From NCBI GenBank assembly GCA_036940085.1, contig JALLBK010000020.1, forward strand, positions 1-57,676: a DNA stretch of 57,676 nt, in the 5' to 3' direction. Below, piece after piece: positions 10,614 to 21,800 of this stretch. The stretch is from Discostella pseudostelligera. Its lineage: Eukaryota > Bacillariophyta > Thalassiosirophyceae > Thalassiosirales > Thalassiosiraceae. Under the pieces are notes generated by a model. The model was not told the DNA's origin and ran no database searches. It was given only the letters and a program-made list of their open reading frames with translations. The position numbers and the translations under genes are program-made. The stretch's first letter is position 1. Every line of letters begins with the position of its first letter.

Positions 10614-12217
10614 ACTGCTTGCCAAGAGGGAGACAGACTTATCAGACGAAAATCATTAGGACTATCTTGGGGAACGACAATTTTTTGTCTGATGGGGTCA
10701 CCGAGAGGTGAATGGTTGCGTTGTAGGTTGTAATTTACTGTAATAGGCTTCCTAATTACACAAATAATCCATCCCTCTTTCGTACTGATGCATAGACAAC
10801 TTTATCGAGAGGAGAACCTTCGAGAGACAATGTTTTGACTAATTGAATACCTACATAATTGCTCGGTGCATGGACCACAGAGCTGACGTAATTTTAGTAA
10901 CCTACATCTGCATCTGCACTCATACGAGATTTTGTTATTGCCGCTGACCTCGCATACAGCGATAATAATACTAATCATTGCCCCCCCTCCTCCTCCTCCT
11001 CCTCCTCTCCCAACGTATCCGACAAATATTATTCATGTTCCATTTTCAATCGCTATATCTGTCCCAGCCTCTCCGCACAGACGACGAACGAAATTACTAA
11101 ATATTATACATCAATCACTACTTCTTCAGTGCTCGCATTTGTTCTATGCGTTCATCACGTTTCTCCATCGCCCATGTCCATTGATTATGTCCGGTGGTAC
11201 GTCCCCTCTGTGATAAAATTGTGCATGCCAGACAAAAGAGAGAGAGATGTGAGATGGAAGATCAAATATACCGCTATCGTTGATAAAAATAGGGAAGATA
11301 ATCGCGGTCTCTTGTTTCACTGTCGCGGAAACCAATCTTTTCAACGGTATGCCACCATGATAATCTAACAAATTCCCCGACTAAGTACACCATCTCGACT
11401 ATCGACACCATTGATTTTCGTCGGCGACGATCCAACATTCCAACAATATTATACGCACCTTTCCATGATAACATCGATCGACTGTCCAGATAAGTCCAGC
11501 GGCGACGTTGAATGCGCCAAAGATGATGATGAGGGAGGGGGCTGCTTGCCACGGCATTATCGATGGAGACTACTATCGAGATAGATCGAGATCCTACTCT
11601 GGTACTAGAGATAATAATATGGCTGCGGCGATGGTAGGTGGCGATTGGCGAAGTATGGGAGGGGTGGCGATGCGATGGCGATGCGCGCGATCCGCCAAAT
11701 CACTGCCACGTGTAAGTACTGCGACGTGGCAGTTCGCCGGGTAGATCTCCCGCCAAATCACTGCCACGTGGCAGTTCGCAGAGTTCAGTCTCCCGCCAAA
11801 TACTTCTTGAAGTCGAACTTCGCACTCATGCGCAACGACAACGACGTGCAAGCATGAAAATGAAACAGCAATCGTCATTGTCGTCGGCAGCGGCGGCGGC
11901 ACCAGTAGTAGTACCATAGATCTCTCGCCTCTAGAGAACGGCAGCGGCAGCGACAGCGACAGTGCCCTCTCCTGTCATCTGCCGCCGCCGCCTTCACCTC
12001 AGAAACGCGTGAATTCTGTCGCTGTCGGCAGGCGTCTCGGCTTCGGTCACGAGGCTTCACATCTTGTGGATCTTTTCCACATTCAGGACAACATTATGTC
12101 AACATCGATATGCAAGTGGTTCATCAATCTACAACCATCTCTTATTCTTCTTCTGCATTAACACTTGATTGTTAGGAATAATCTTCATCATCAATCATCG
12201 TTCGCTTGCAAAAAATA
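10614..12217. other. Long intergenic region with simple repeats and a regulatory cluster
   Basis: About 1.6 kb lie between Rpt1 and the GFA-domain gene. The first part is AT-rich with a C/CTC run near 10981-11010. No ORF beginning with ATG and showing coding character was found. From about 11630 there is a dense regulatory block (separate entry). The stretch 11810-12200 may be the 5' UTR, possibly with a UTR intron, of the next gene, because its E2F-like sites are unusually far (over 400 bp) from the ATG at 12218. No RNA gene was recognised. Confidence 0.45.
11691..11802. promoter_or_regulatory. Duplicated G-box/E2F composite module
   Basis: Two direct copies of a unit occur. The better one (11749-11779) contains CCCGCCAAAT, then CACTGCCACGTGGCAG, then TTCGC. 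The other (11692-11738) is the same unit with 16 extra bases splitting the G-box, so that ACGTG appears on both sides of the insert. A third CCCGCCAAAT follows at 11791. CTGCCACGTGGCAG is a 14-bp perfect palindrome. Read on the minus strand this is ACGTGGCA followed after 7 bp by GGCGGG, matching the composite seen at three other promoters. Confidence 0.6.
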
Positions 12218-13698
12218 ATGGCCATGGTCCGTCCCTCGACACAACAAACCGTCGATCGAATCTTGGGCACTGCCGCGGTAATTAGCATTTCGGTGGCATT
12301 GGTACGATGGTTATCCTCGCAAAGCAGCCATACATTACGACGACAAGACAGGAAGGAATGTGCAGAGAATGACAACAATAATGCTTCTAGATGGAGATGG
12401 TGGCGATTGTGCATATGGCCTGTTGGTGCTACTGCATTGCAAGGTAAATGGAATGACAATCGGAAGCAAAATAGAATGAAATCAGAACAAAATAGTGATA
12501 CGAGGAAGTACGAGCATTCGGGATCTTGTCATTGTGGCTCAATTCATTTTTTGGTGAGTTTCGATCGAGAGAGGTTCATGACTACTGTACTGATGCATAT
12601 TTTCAACGAAACAACATCTAATCTTCGCGACGACGACATGCTGCAATATTACTCATGAAACTTCACACACAGCTACAAGGACCCAAACGTCTCCATGCCA
12701 TCGATACACCTGGCAAAATTCGATTTCCTCATGTGTCTATATCCGCCAACCAGTTCCAACTTGTCAGTGGCGAAAATCATATGCGATTTTATTACGAGGA
12801 TACAATTACCGACGATTCATCCTCGATTACATTTGATATCCTCCCGCAGGGGGCACCACAACATACTATGGATGGTAGCAGCAACCATGCTAGTAACGAC
12901 AATCATGCATCGTGTGCCTTTTGCTTCTGTGGCAATTGTGGTGTGCATGTGTTTCATGCCGATCGATCATTGGGAGTGTTGGAAATTAATGCACACTGTC
13001 TCGATGGAGGGGAGGCGAAATTGGCGTACGGGGAAGAAGAAGAAGATCCGCATCATGCAGCATTATCATCAAAGCACAGTCTTTCTGGAAGGTCATCATC
13101 TAAAACGGGAACTATAATTGAAACTGTGTCTGAAAATGAACCCTTTTTGGGGGGCACTTTACTCCCCGTCCACAGCTACGACAACAACAACGATAGAGTG
13201 CAGTTGAGAACGAAGGAGTCGAGCATATCGTCGTCGGATCCAACACAGTATGATACATATTCCACTGCTATGATGGCAGAAAGTGATGATTTATCAATGG
13301 CATCATCGTCAATTGCCGGTGGTGTTTCCTTAACACAATACCATTCATTACTAAGTGTCGCATCCGTGGGTGCACCATCAGCACCAGCTTCCTCCTCCGC
13401 TTCCATCCGCGAAAGAAGTGATAGAACGGGTCTGCCACCCCGACCGCCGTCATTCTCAAGAATATCACCGTCCAATCGATCAGTATCGACATTGCCTCCG
13501 TGGTTAGACGGACGACCCGGAAGTTACCATGGCAGTAGAGGTGGTTTGAATAGCATAGGCGGTGGTGTTGGTAGTAGCTGGTCGGTGACATCGATAGAAT
13601 CGCACGAATTTGATGGAATAGACACCAAGTCGACAATTTCACCAAGGATGAGGGATCAGATGAAGAAATACTTGTCGTCGCACATGTGCGAAAAGTAG
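12218..13698 (+). CDS. GFA/CENP-V-type zinc-binding protein with long Ser-rich tail
   Basis: Two exons (12218-12553, 12673-13698; 119-bp intron) encode 453 residues. The ATG at 12218 is the first in frame. A hydrophobic N-terminal segment precedes the domain. The GFA (glutathione-dependent formaldehyde-activating enzyme/centromere protein V) fold starts at SGSCHCGSIHF (near residue 105) and continues across the splice into LQGPKRLH and later CAFCFCGNCGVHVF, giving the Cys pairs expected for two zinc sites. It ends near LEINAHCLD. The remaining ~240 residues are Ser/Pro/Gly-rich and look disordered. The family includes S-lyases and proteins of unknown role. I do not assign a reaction. It ends 84 bp from the convergent CtpA gene. 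Confidence 0.8.
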
Positions 13699-13782
13699 AG
13701 GAAGGTGTGTAGCCGTGTGTATTTCATCTCTCTAAATAAATAGGGTTATCAGTAATCATTATTATTTATTGGTCCTTGAACT

Positions 13783-15306
13783 TTAAATCTTCATCGTAAA
13801 CGCCTCCCTGGGCAAGCAAGATAATGCATCGTTACCACAATCCACACCAGACTTCACATCCACGGGAATACCCTGTTTATTGATATCATGATGGGCCGGT
13901 GTTTCATACCTAGCAATTGTCACCGCCACTCCACCATTGTTATTTCCCTCGTCCCCTATTTGTCGAATAGTTTGGACAATACCCTTCCCAAATGTCTGTT
14001 CACCGGCCACTACTGCCCGATGATTTTCCTTAAGAGCCGCCGTGAATACCTCGGCGGCCGAGGCCGTATTCCCATCCACTAGCAACACCAAAGGCGAATC
14101 GACATCAATTCCATCGGCCAATGTCGATTGAGCATCAACAATACCCTTCTTGTCCACAACAAATACCACTGGTTTGTTCGCCTCGAGAAATAACGATGCC
14201 GTGTCGACACCACCGGGTAACAATCCACCAGGATTCCCACGCAAATCTAACAAAAAAATGGTAGCACCCTTCTTCTTCAATGCTGTTATTTCGGACTTGA
14301 CAGTCTCTGCAGTTGTACCCGAGAAGTTTTTGATTCGAATAATACCAACCTTGCCGGATACACCGGCCTTCTCTCCCATGTAACTACGGACAGAGGTAAT
14401 CTTGATCGGTTCCCGAGTTAATATGAAATCCACAATTTTGCCATCTCGCTCGACAACAACGCCCACCTTACTCCCCTCAGGACCTCGAACAACAAGTGCT
14501 ACATCATCTGGTGTAGCTTTACCATCATCAAATCGTACACCATCCACCTCCACAAACACATCCTTTGATTTTAATCCTCCCTTGGCAGCCGGACCATTTG
14601 GCTCCACATCCGAAACGATGACGCGTGTCCCATCGGAACTCTGTGCCAATTCCACACCCACGCCGAACAAATTTCCAGTGGCTGCATTTACAATACTTTC
14701 ATACTTGGCGGGTGGTAAATATCTAGTATATCGATCACCCAAACTATTCAAAATCGATTCCACTTCTTTTCGTGCCTCATCCATATTCTTGTACTTTTTT
14801 GACAGTGCATCTTGTCGCAATTGGAACCAATTTTGATGATTGAATGTACGGTCAATGTAGACATTGTCGACGGTACGCCATGTTTCGGCAATAAAGCGTT
14901 GTTCGGGAGTCAGAGAGCCGTAGTCAGAGGCATGTGCAGGTGTGCTGGTTGACCCCAAAATGGCGAGAAGACAGATCGATAGGGAGAGGACGATGCTACC
15001 AAGTGATGATTTGTTTGTCCTGCTGCTGCTGCTGCTGCTGCTGTTGTTGGCATCGACAATTTTTTTACTACTGCTCGTCGTCCTGATATTGTCATGATCA
15101 GACCTATGGCCACGGCAACATTTTGAATAACGAGGAGCCGATGACATAGAAAATATTCTTGATGTTGCCTTTGTAGAGATTGTTGTTGTTCTCGGGACGA
15201 AAGTGAAGCTGTGCACAAGGCAGAAATGGTGATGATGCAATTGCAATACGAATGCCGACAAGGCAACGATACTTGTCAACCTCGACTGTCCAATGCATGA
15301 CCTCAT
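13783..15306 (-). CDS. ctpA: C-terminal processing peptidase CtpA, thylakoid lumen
   Basis: A single-exon 507-residue protein. The ATG at 15306 begins a signal peptide ending near VHSFTFVP (plastid-type Phe site). A second hydrophobic segment (SIVLSLSICLLAILG) ends in PAHAS, an AxA lumenal cleavage site, so the mature enzyme is predicted in the thylakoid lumen. The mature part has LTPEQRFIAETWRTVDNVYID, a PDZ domain (GVGVELAQ to VLVRG-like GPEGSKVGV) and the S41 core. Nucleophile Ser is in DGNTASAAEVF and base Lys in GEQTFGKGIVQ; RGNPGGLL is also present. CtpA removes the C-terminal extension of the photosystem II D1 precursor so that the manganese cluster can assemble. The Ser-Lys dyad is intact. 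The gene is convergent with the GFA-domain gene. Confidence 0.93.
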   Translation of the reverse strand: MRSCIGQSRLTSIVALSAFVLQLHHHHFCLVHSFTFVPRTTTISTKATSRIFSMSSAPRYSKCCRGHRSDHDNIRTTSSSKKIVDANNSSSSSSSRTNKSSLGSIVLSLSICLLAILGSTSTPAHASDYGSLTPEQRFIAETWRTVDNVYIDRTFNHQNWFQLRQDALSKKYKNMDEARKEVESILNSLGDRYTRYLPPAKYESIVNAATGNLFGVGVELAQSSDGTRVIVSDVEPNGPAAKGGLKSKDVFVEVDGVRFDDGKATPDDVALVVRGPEGSKVGVVVERDGKIVDFILTREPIKITSVRSYMGEKAGVSGKVGIIRIKNFSGTTAETVKSEITALKKKGATIFLLDLRGNPGGLLPGGVDTASLFLEANKPVVFVVDKKGIVDAQSTLADGIDVDSPLVLLVDGNTASAAEVFTAALKENHRAVVAGEQTFGKGIVQTIRQIGDEGNNNGGVAVTIARYETPAHHDINKQGIPVDVKSGVDCGNDALSCLPREAFTMKI

Positions 15307-15968
15307 GCTGATTATTGTTGTTGATTTCACAACCCGCGTAGGCGAAGTCTCCTCAAAAGGTAAACTTGGTTAGATAAATGCAGCGATAATCACACCACTG
15401 AAGTACTACTTGTTGCGCTTGGTCTTGATAATGCTTTGCTCCTGATGTTGGTGGTGGTACGATGCGGAGGTATGTCGGTGTATGGAACTATGGTACGCTA
15501 TGGTCCGCCCCTATCCGTCGACGTCGTCGTCGTCATGGTCGAGGGTCGAGGGCCGGTCGAAGAAGGCGATGGGCGCGATGTATGAGGAACCAAGCCAACT
15601 CAGCGAGGCAAAAACGGACGTCATCCTACGTCACCGTCCCAAATTGCTGGTCCAAAATCTTACGAATCGATCCGAAATCTGAAATCCTCCGAATTGGTCG
15701 AATCGAAAAGCGATCCGTATTGCGAGTCGGTCCTAAAAATCAAAAATCGCACTCCACCCCAAAGCAAGAGTCGGTAGACTACGAATAGGATGACCTTAGT
15801 AACAATGTACTGAAAAGTGAATTTGATGTTTAGAGAGATCGTTTCTCTCTCTTATTGCCGTCGAGACAAGGACGATCATGATTAGTTTGGCTTTCCGGTC
15901 TCTGAAAATTGTCGCTTCGTCCTCTCTTCTCCGATGAATCATCTAATGGAGAATGAACAGGAACACAA
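15307..15968. other. CtpA upstream region with CRE-like motifs and a minisatellite
   Basis: About 660 bp between the CtpA start and the ADCK2-like stop. Two ACGTCA cores (15619-15624 and 15629-15634) lie some 310 bp before the CtpA ATG. Related TGACGT/ACGTCA elements are known CO2/cAMP-light-responsive sites in diatom carbonic anhydrase promoters, so a link with a photosynthesis gene is plausible but inferred. There is no GGCGGGA site. Positions 15651-15760 hold degenerate repeats (separate entry). Confidence 0.45.
15651..15760. repeat. Degenerate AATCGATCCGAAAT-type minisatellite, copy 1
   Basis: Repeated variants of CGAAT/CGATCC/GAAAT run through this stretch. It shares the exact strings AAAATCTTACGAAT and GAATCGATCCGAAAT with a second array near 54.8-54.96 kb. 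The strings are too long to match by chance, so the two arrays are probably one dispersed intergenic repeat family. Confidence 0.55.
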
Positions 15969-18300
15969 TCACACCTTTCCAATCAAAAAGGGCATCGCAG
16001 CCTTCATCAAATTCAAATCAGGATCCAATGATCGACCTAACCCCTCGAGTACAAGCATGCTAACGACGACACTGGACATGGCAGGGTCGATCTCTACTTG
16101 ATACCTACGACATAAATCCAGTACCCGTCCAAGGAGTGCGCCCACCCGCACAGCACCTAGTGTCAACCCTGGATAATATGGTGATTTATAAACAATTGGA
16201 AGATGCACGACGAGATCGTTCAGTGAACGCAATAAGTGGATGAGTTGGAGTACCGAAGCAACACGCCAAAGCTTACCCTGCTTACGCCGATCATGAAATT
16301 CTGAAACAATATCCGCCACTCCAGTCGCGAATGCATGCTTGCCCCCAGGTATCGACGTGCATCGTTCATATCTAGCGCGCTCGACCATCAATTGACCAGC
16401 AGTGTAGCCATCATTTAGTACAATCGCTTTGAAGAGATCATGCAAGTTTTTCCTATCGTTTGGTTGAAGAGATGTGGCAATGCCTGCATCGATAAATATG
16501 ATATTGTACTTGAATAGCTTTGGATTTGATTTGTTGGGTATTGCTCGGATAAGGACATTGCTTGGCGGAATGCAACATGTATCAAGAAGAGACATTAGCT
16601 AACATAGTTGCTTGAAAGAAGATAAAGTGGTAGCAATTGACTTACCCGGGATGCAAATCAGCATGGATAAAATTATCAATGAAGACCATCTTTAGGAATG
16701 CTCGAAGCAATATTCCAGCAAGTTCCTTCCTTGTCTTCAACCCATCCGAGCTATTATCGAGCAAATATCTTGATATTGGAAATGCATCCTCCCCGGCATA
16801 CTCTTCCACGAGGACATGCTCTGATACCCATTCCGTCTCGGGGTATGGAAAGGTGATGGTCTGATACGGCCTTGTAGCACTGTGGGTGTCGTCGCCGTCA
16901 TTGTCATGATATTTAGAACAACCAAAATTATCCCGAAAGGCACGTAAATTACTTCCCTCGATGCGCAAATCGACCTGTCCTGTCATAACAGTGGCAAAAT
17001 TTGATACCGCCCGTGGCAAACTTAGCATTTTTACCACATTCAATGGTAGACAACTATCAATGAAATCGGCAATGTGTTGCATTAATGCCAAGTCTCGGTG
17101 GATCGATTGACGTGTGCGTGGATGTAATACTTTCACAGCCACAGTCTTATTGTGAAGAGTACCAATGTGAACCTGGGCAGCACATCCTGACCCAAGAATG
17201 CCAATATTGTTTCCTCCTCCTAGTTTTCCCTCCTCCTCGAGAATATTGCTGTTGGCGTTGGAATTATTGTTCCTAACAATTAGTCCACGCTCTTCATAAT
17301 CCGATCCAAACGAATCCACCAACGATTGATGCGTATACTTCCATTCATGCACACGTGCTGTATCATGCAATTCGGCAAATCGATTGCAGACATGTACGGG
17401 AAATAGGTCACGTCGTGTCGCTGCCCACTGACCAAGCTTGACAAATGCCGGTCCGAGACATTGCAATGTATGTAATGTGTACGACCATGCTAGGTCAGAT
17501 GCCCATGTAGATGTTTGATAATTGTGGTGCTGTAATGAAGAGGCGGGTGATGCATTTGTATCTTCTTGAAATTGGGTTGTGTAGATGTCATCATGTGCTG
17601 CCAAATCCCCCATTTGTAAAACGAGTGGTGACGTCAAACCGTTGTGATGATTCCGTCGTATTCGTTTCCATGTTCGTCTCCATAATGTGTCAGTATACGA
17701 AACAAGCATTGCCGTGGGTGTCAAGATGATCAGTGGAGATAATCGAATGACAATTTCTATACCGCGGGTGATGACAAAGAAGGATTGGCCTATGCGTTTC
17801 CACCACAGAGTGTTGTGGTGGTGAGTATTACCACGACCGTCATCAGTATGCCACCATTGAAATCTCCACCATCTGCGCATTGTTGTTGGTGTTGATAATT
17901 TAGGTTGTGTGATAGAAGGGTGTTCAATATTGTCATGCAGCGCAGTTGATTCGATGGCTATTAATGTTGTTCGTAGCAGAGAGTCTTCCGGTATAGTAGT
18001 ACAATTTGCCATGGGCTCTTGATACCAAGGCGAAACGCTAATCTTTCCCACTTTCCCACTATCAGATTCGCATTTGCTGCTGCTAGTAGCGGGAAGTGAT
18101 TTGCCAACGCCAATCATTGTGGCCGTAGTAACAAATGCCGATGCCGACGCAATGGCCATGGCAGACCCGATCTTACTGTATCTCGTCGGCGTCGGCAGGT
18201 GTGCTGTCGTCAATCTCAACCTCGTCCATTGCAAAGGGATGACGAATGTGGCTTTGGCACCGGCGCTGCTATGATGTGGATGTGGCCATCCCCGCATCAT
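15969..18300 (-). CDS. ADCK2-like ABC1-family atypical kinase, probably mitochondrial
   Basis: Two exons (18300-16646, 16560-15969; 85-bp intron) encode 748 residues. The splice restores FIHADLHPGNVLIRA, the catalytic-loop motif. Other ABC1 features are LGPAFVKLGQWAATRRDLFP (KxGQ), GSGCAAQVHIG in place of the Ala-rich loop of canonical members (as in ADCK2), VAVKVLHP with the ATP Lys, VDLRIEGSNLRAF and IIFIDAGIATSL with the metal Asp. A weakly basic N-terminus and a hydrophobic segment (VVITRGIEIVIRLSPLIILTPTAML) suggest a mitochondrial membrane protein. ADCK2 relatives are linked to coenzyme Q and lipid metabolism. Low-complexity inserts (NNNSNANSN) separate conserved blocks. It is divergent from the myosin gene. 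Confidence 0.88.
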
Positions 18301-18450
18301 GGTAGAGTGATACTAATTATTGGGCTTTATCGAGATAGATTCAGTAATAGAGAGCATGGTATCATGGTATGCCTGTCATTTCCGCAGCCGCAGCCGCCGC
18401 CGACGCGAGGATTTCGACGTGCAACGTGCTGACGTGCCCCATGGCGAAGA

Positions 18451-18589
18451 ATTGGCGGGAACTTATTTAAAGATTTGGCGGGAAAATATTTGAAATTGAA
18501 TTTAAAACGAGCGCCGTATGATCCACGTAGGATCCCGTATGTAGAAATCAATGTACTGTTCCTCAACCCTCAATATATGGCGGGAACAT
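18451..18589. promoter_or_regulatory. Three E2F-like sites in the ADCK2/myosin divergent promoter
   Basis: The 510-bp gap 18301-18810 holds ATTGGCGGGAACT (18451-18463), ATTTGGCGGGAAAAT (18473-18487) and ATATGGCGGGAACAT (18575-18589). ACGTG cores (around 18423-18435) lie just upstream. The sites are 150-290 bp from the ADCK2 ATG and 220-360 bp from the myosin ATG. They are placed to serve either gene. Confidence 0.5.
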
Positions 18590-18810
18590 CCCTACTTTCT
18601 CAACGCATGCAAATGGGGGCTCAACCCCCCCATAAAGCCCCCCACCGCCAGCACCGCTGTCAACTCCACCAACAAACACACACAGGAGCAAGAAGAAGCA
18701 CGCACAATAAACAAGACGAACCATGAGCAAAAGGAACTTCATGTAACTTCCACATTACTCCTCACTCTCTCTTGCTCTTGCCGTCTTTTCAATTGCCTTG
18801 TTTGAGCGCG

Positions 18811-21800
18811 ATGGCGTCGATAGGGGACTCGACATCATCTGGTGAAACAAGGCATCAACGGATGCAGCGATTGCAGCGACAGCGGCGGACCAATGCTCGA
18901 TCATCGTCGTCGTCATCATCATCAGCAGCAGCAGCAGCAGCCACCAACACCTGCACCGTCACCAGTTCTGAGCCATTGGCCGAGAGAACGGAAAGGAAAA
19001 CAATGATGCAGTCTTCACCATCATCTTCCCCGTTATCTGTCGTAATATCGAGGAAGACTGCTGCATATTCACCAATACATAATATCTACAGCTCAGCATC
19101 TGCAAGAGAAAGAGCACCCCTCTCTCCACCATCGTCCTCGCGAACGACACCTCCCTCTCCACCACCACCACCACCACCACCAAAGACAACATCGCCCAAA
19201 TCACACGCAGTGTCACTCTCCATCGCAGAATCACGACGGAATACGCGCTCTCCATCGGCATTATCAGCAGCAGCAAGGGGTAGTCCTTCTCCCCCGCCAC
19301 CTTTTCCAAAATTGAATGAGATAGCTTCACCCGATAAGGTTGGTAATAGTAACAAAAACAATTTTGTGAGCAACAACTCTTGGATTACTACGAACAAGGA
19401 CAAGAATGAATGCCAATCAACTTCCAACAATAACTATCCTTCACGGAATGATAACTCCACATCGCTCTCGAATGGTGGTGGTGCGATGAAACCAACTTAC
19501 TTGGCGGATACGAAACCAACATCAGTGGAAGACAATTTGCCAACAACTTATCGCAATGGAAATTCAACACGCACTCCCCAACGCATCCCTACTCCAACGT
19601 CTACACAAAGAAAAACAATTACCAATGATACGGGGGAATGTTCCAATAATTCCATAAATTGCAACAAGAATATCGTGACACCGAGCAGGAAATCACTGAC
19701 GAGTCAATCTTCCTTTATATCACAGTCATCAACAACTCCATCCGACGAGGGCACGCCTAGTAGCGAGAGAAATATGTGGAAAGACATGCCCCGACGGACC
19801 AATAATGCTACGAGATCGAATGATTATAATGGTGATTCTACTACTAATTACCGACCGACACCTACGTGGTCAAAACGAAATACCGACTTACCAACCAGTT
19901 CTACTCCATCGAGAATTGCTAGTACTCCTGCCTCGCAGAATGGAGCTACTGCACTTGCAAATAACAACAAACCCAGCAGCGTACGACAACAGGTAAATGC
20001 CAAATTTACCAAGAAGGATAGTTGTATTTCCAACCCAGTGTCTCTTGTGAAGTCTTCTCCGAAGAAAAACAAGTTTGATCAGCGACGGCATCTTCACAAC
20101 CATCATCATCATCATGGGCATGGCGGCACACCCATTTGGATACATGCATCATTACTCAATAATAACACCGATNCATCATCATCATCATGGGCATGGCGGC
20201 ACACCCATTTGGATACATGCATCATTACTCAATAATAACACCGATGAACCCGTCAATGACAATGAATGGGAGTGGGTACGTGGCTATCTTCTAACCACCA
20301 ATGATGAAACCAATGATTCCATTACAGTTGCGGTAGATGATCCAGAGACATCCTTGTCGAATCTCAACGGATATGCATATACCATACCGAAACAATATAA
20401 TGATGGAGCACATATTTTAATGGGCAATGCATGGTGGTCGTCGTCTGAAACTACACCTTCATCCGCGTCGTCGCCATCGCCAACATCAATAACCCAATCG
20501 TTGGATGAATCTCATCATGATATCACCACCTCTTCCAACATTTCCCAAAAACATACAACCGTGCCTCCACAAGATTTGGCAGAATTAACTCACTTACATG
20601 AACCGGCCATAGTCCACGCCTTGCGCACACGCTATCACAAGGATATGATCTACACCAATACGGGGAATATATTATTGGCACTGAATCCATTCAAAATGTT
20701 GAATCATTTGTATACGCATGAGATGATGGAAATGTTCTGGAGTAATAGCGACGGGGGTGAGGCGGACAGTAGCGGGTTTGCAGACAAGGAGAAGAGTGAA
20801 ACGAATCCCCCTCCTCCACATGCCTATGCCGTTGCGGAACGCGCGTATAGTAGCATGCTGAGTTGCCTTAACGAACAGGATGGTGGTAGGATAGGTGGTA
20901 GTTCGTTGCGAAATCAGACAATCTTAGTCAGTGGGGAAAGTGGAGCAGGAAAGACAGTAACAACGAAGATTATCATGCGATATCTCTCCATTCTATCACA
21001 ACGACATTCCAATGCCATCCATCATCATCGTCATGGGAGTCCAGGTGTCGAGATGCAAGTTTTGCAATCAAATCCGGTCCTTGAATCGTTTGGTAATGCA
21101 CGAACTGTTAGGAATGACAATAGTAGTCGATTTGGGAAATTCATTGAAATGAGTTTCCAAGCTCGAAGGAATACTCAGTCGTCGTCATTGGGAGGGCATT
21201 GTGGATCGTTACTGGGGGCCACCATCGACGTTTACTTGCTTGAGAAAGTTCGACTAGTCTCTGTCAATCCAGGAGAGAGAAATTATCACGTATTCTATGA
21301 GTTATTATCTCCTCGGGGGATGAATGTCAAGGAGAAACAACGTTACAAACTCACTTCCCACTTTGGCAAGGGAAAGGCACCATTGACTGTGAAAGATTTC
21401 AGCATGACATCTGTCTCGGGTACATTTGATCGACGCGATGGAGTAGATGATTCAGATACGTACCAGGAGTTGCGAACGGCAATGAATACTGTCGGATTTT
21501 CGCTAGAGGATCAGGATGGGATATTTGCGGTCGTTTCGGCATTGCTTCATGCTTCAAATTTGCAGTTTGTCGATAATGGAGGTGACAAGTGCCACGTGAA
21601 TGATATGGATGGGACGTCGGGTGCAGTATCGAATCTGTTGGGTGTTTCTGAGGAGTCGCTGAGACTGGCGTTGACCACGAGTACGATAGAAGCGAGGGGA
21701 GAACAATTGGTGAAAATATTGTCGCCCGGTCAGGCAGACAAGGCTTTGGAAGCCACTGTCAAAGCTATTTACGGTGCATTGTTTACATACATTGTCGCTA

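Noticed and set aside
10614..11640. Hidden gene or RNA between Rpt1 and the GFA-domain gene
   Set aside because: ORFs there lack coding character or good starts; no tRNA-like cloverleaf was recognised.
20101..20245. Real tandem duplication in the myosin N-terminal region
   Set aside because: The N at the exact junction and the frameshift it causes point to an assembly join, not biology.
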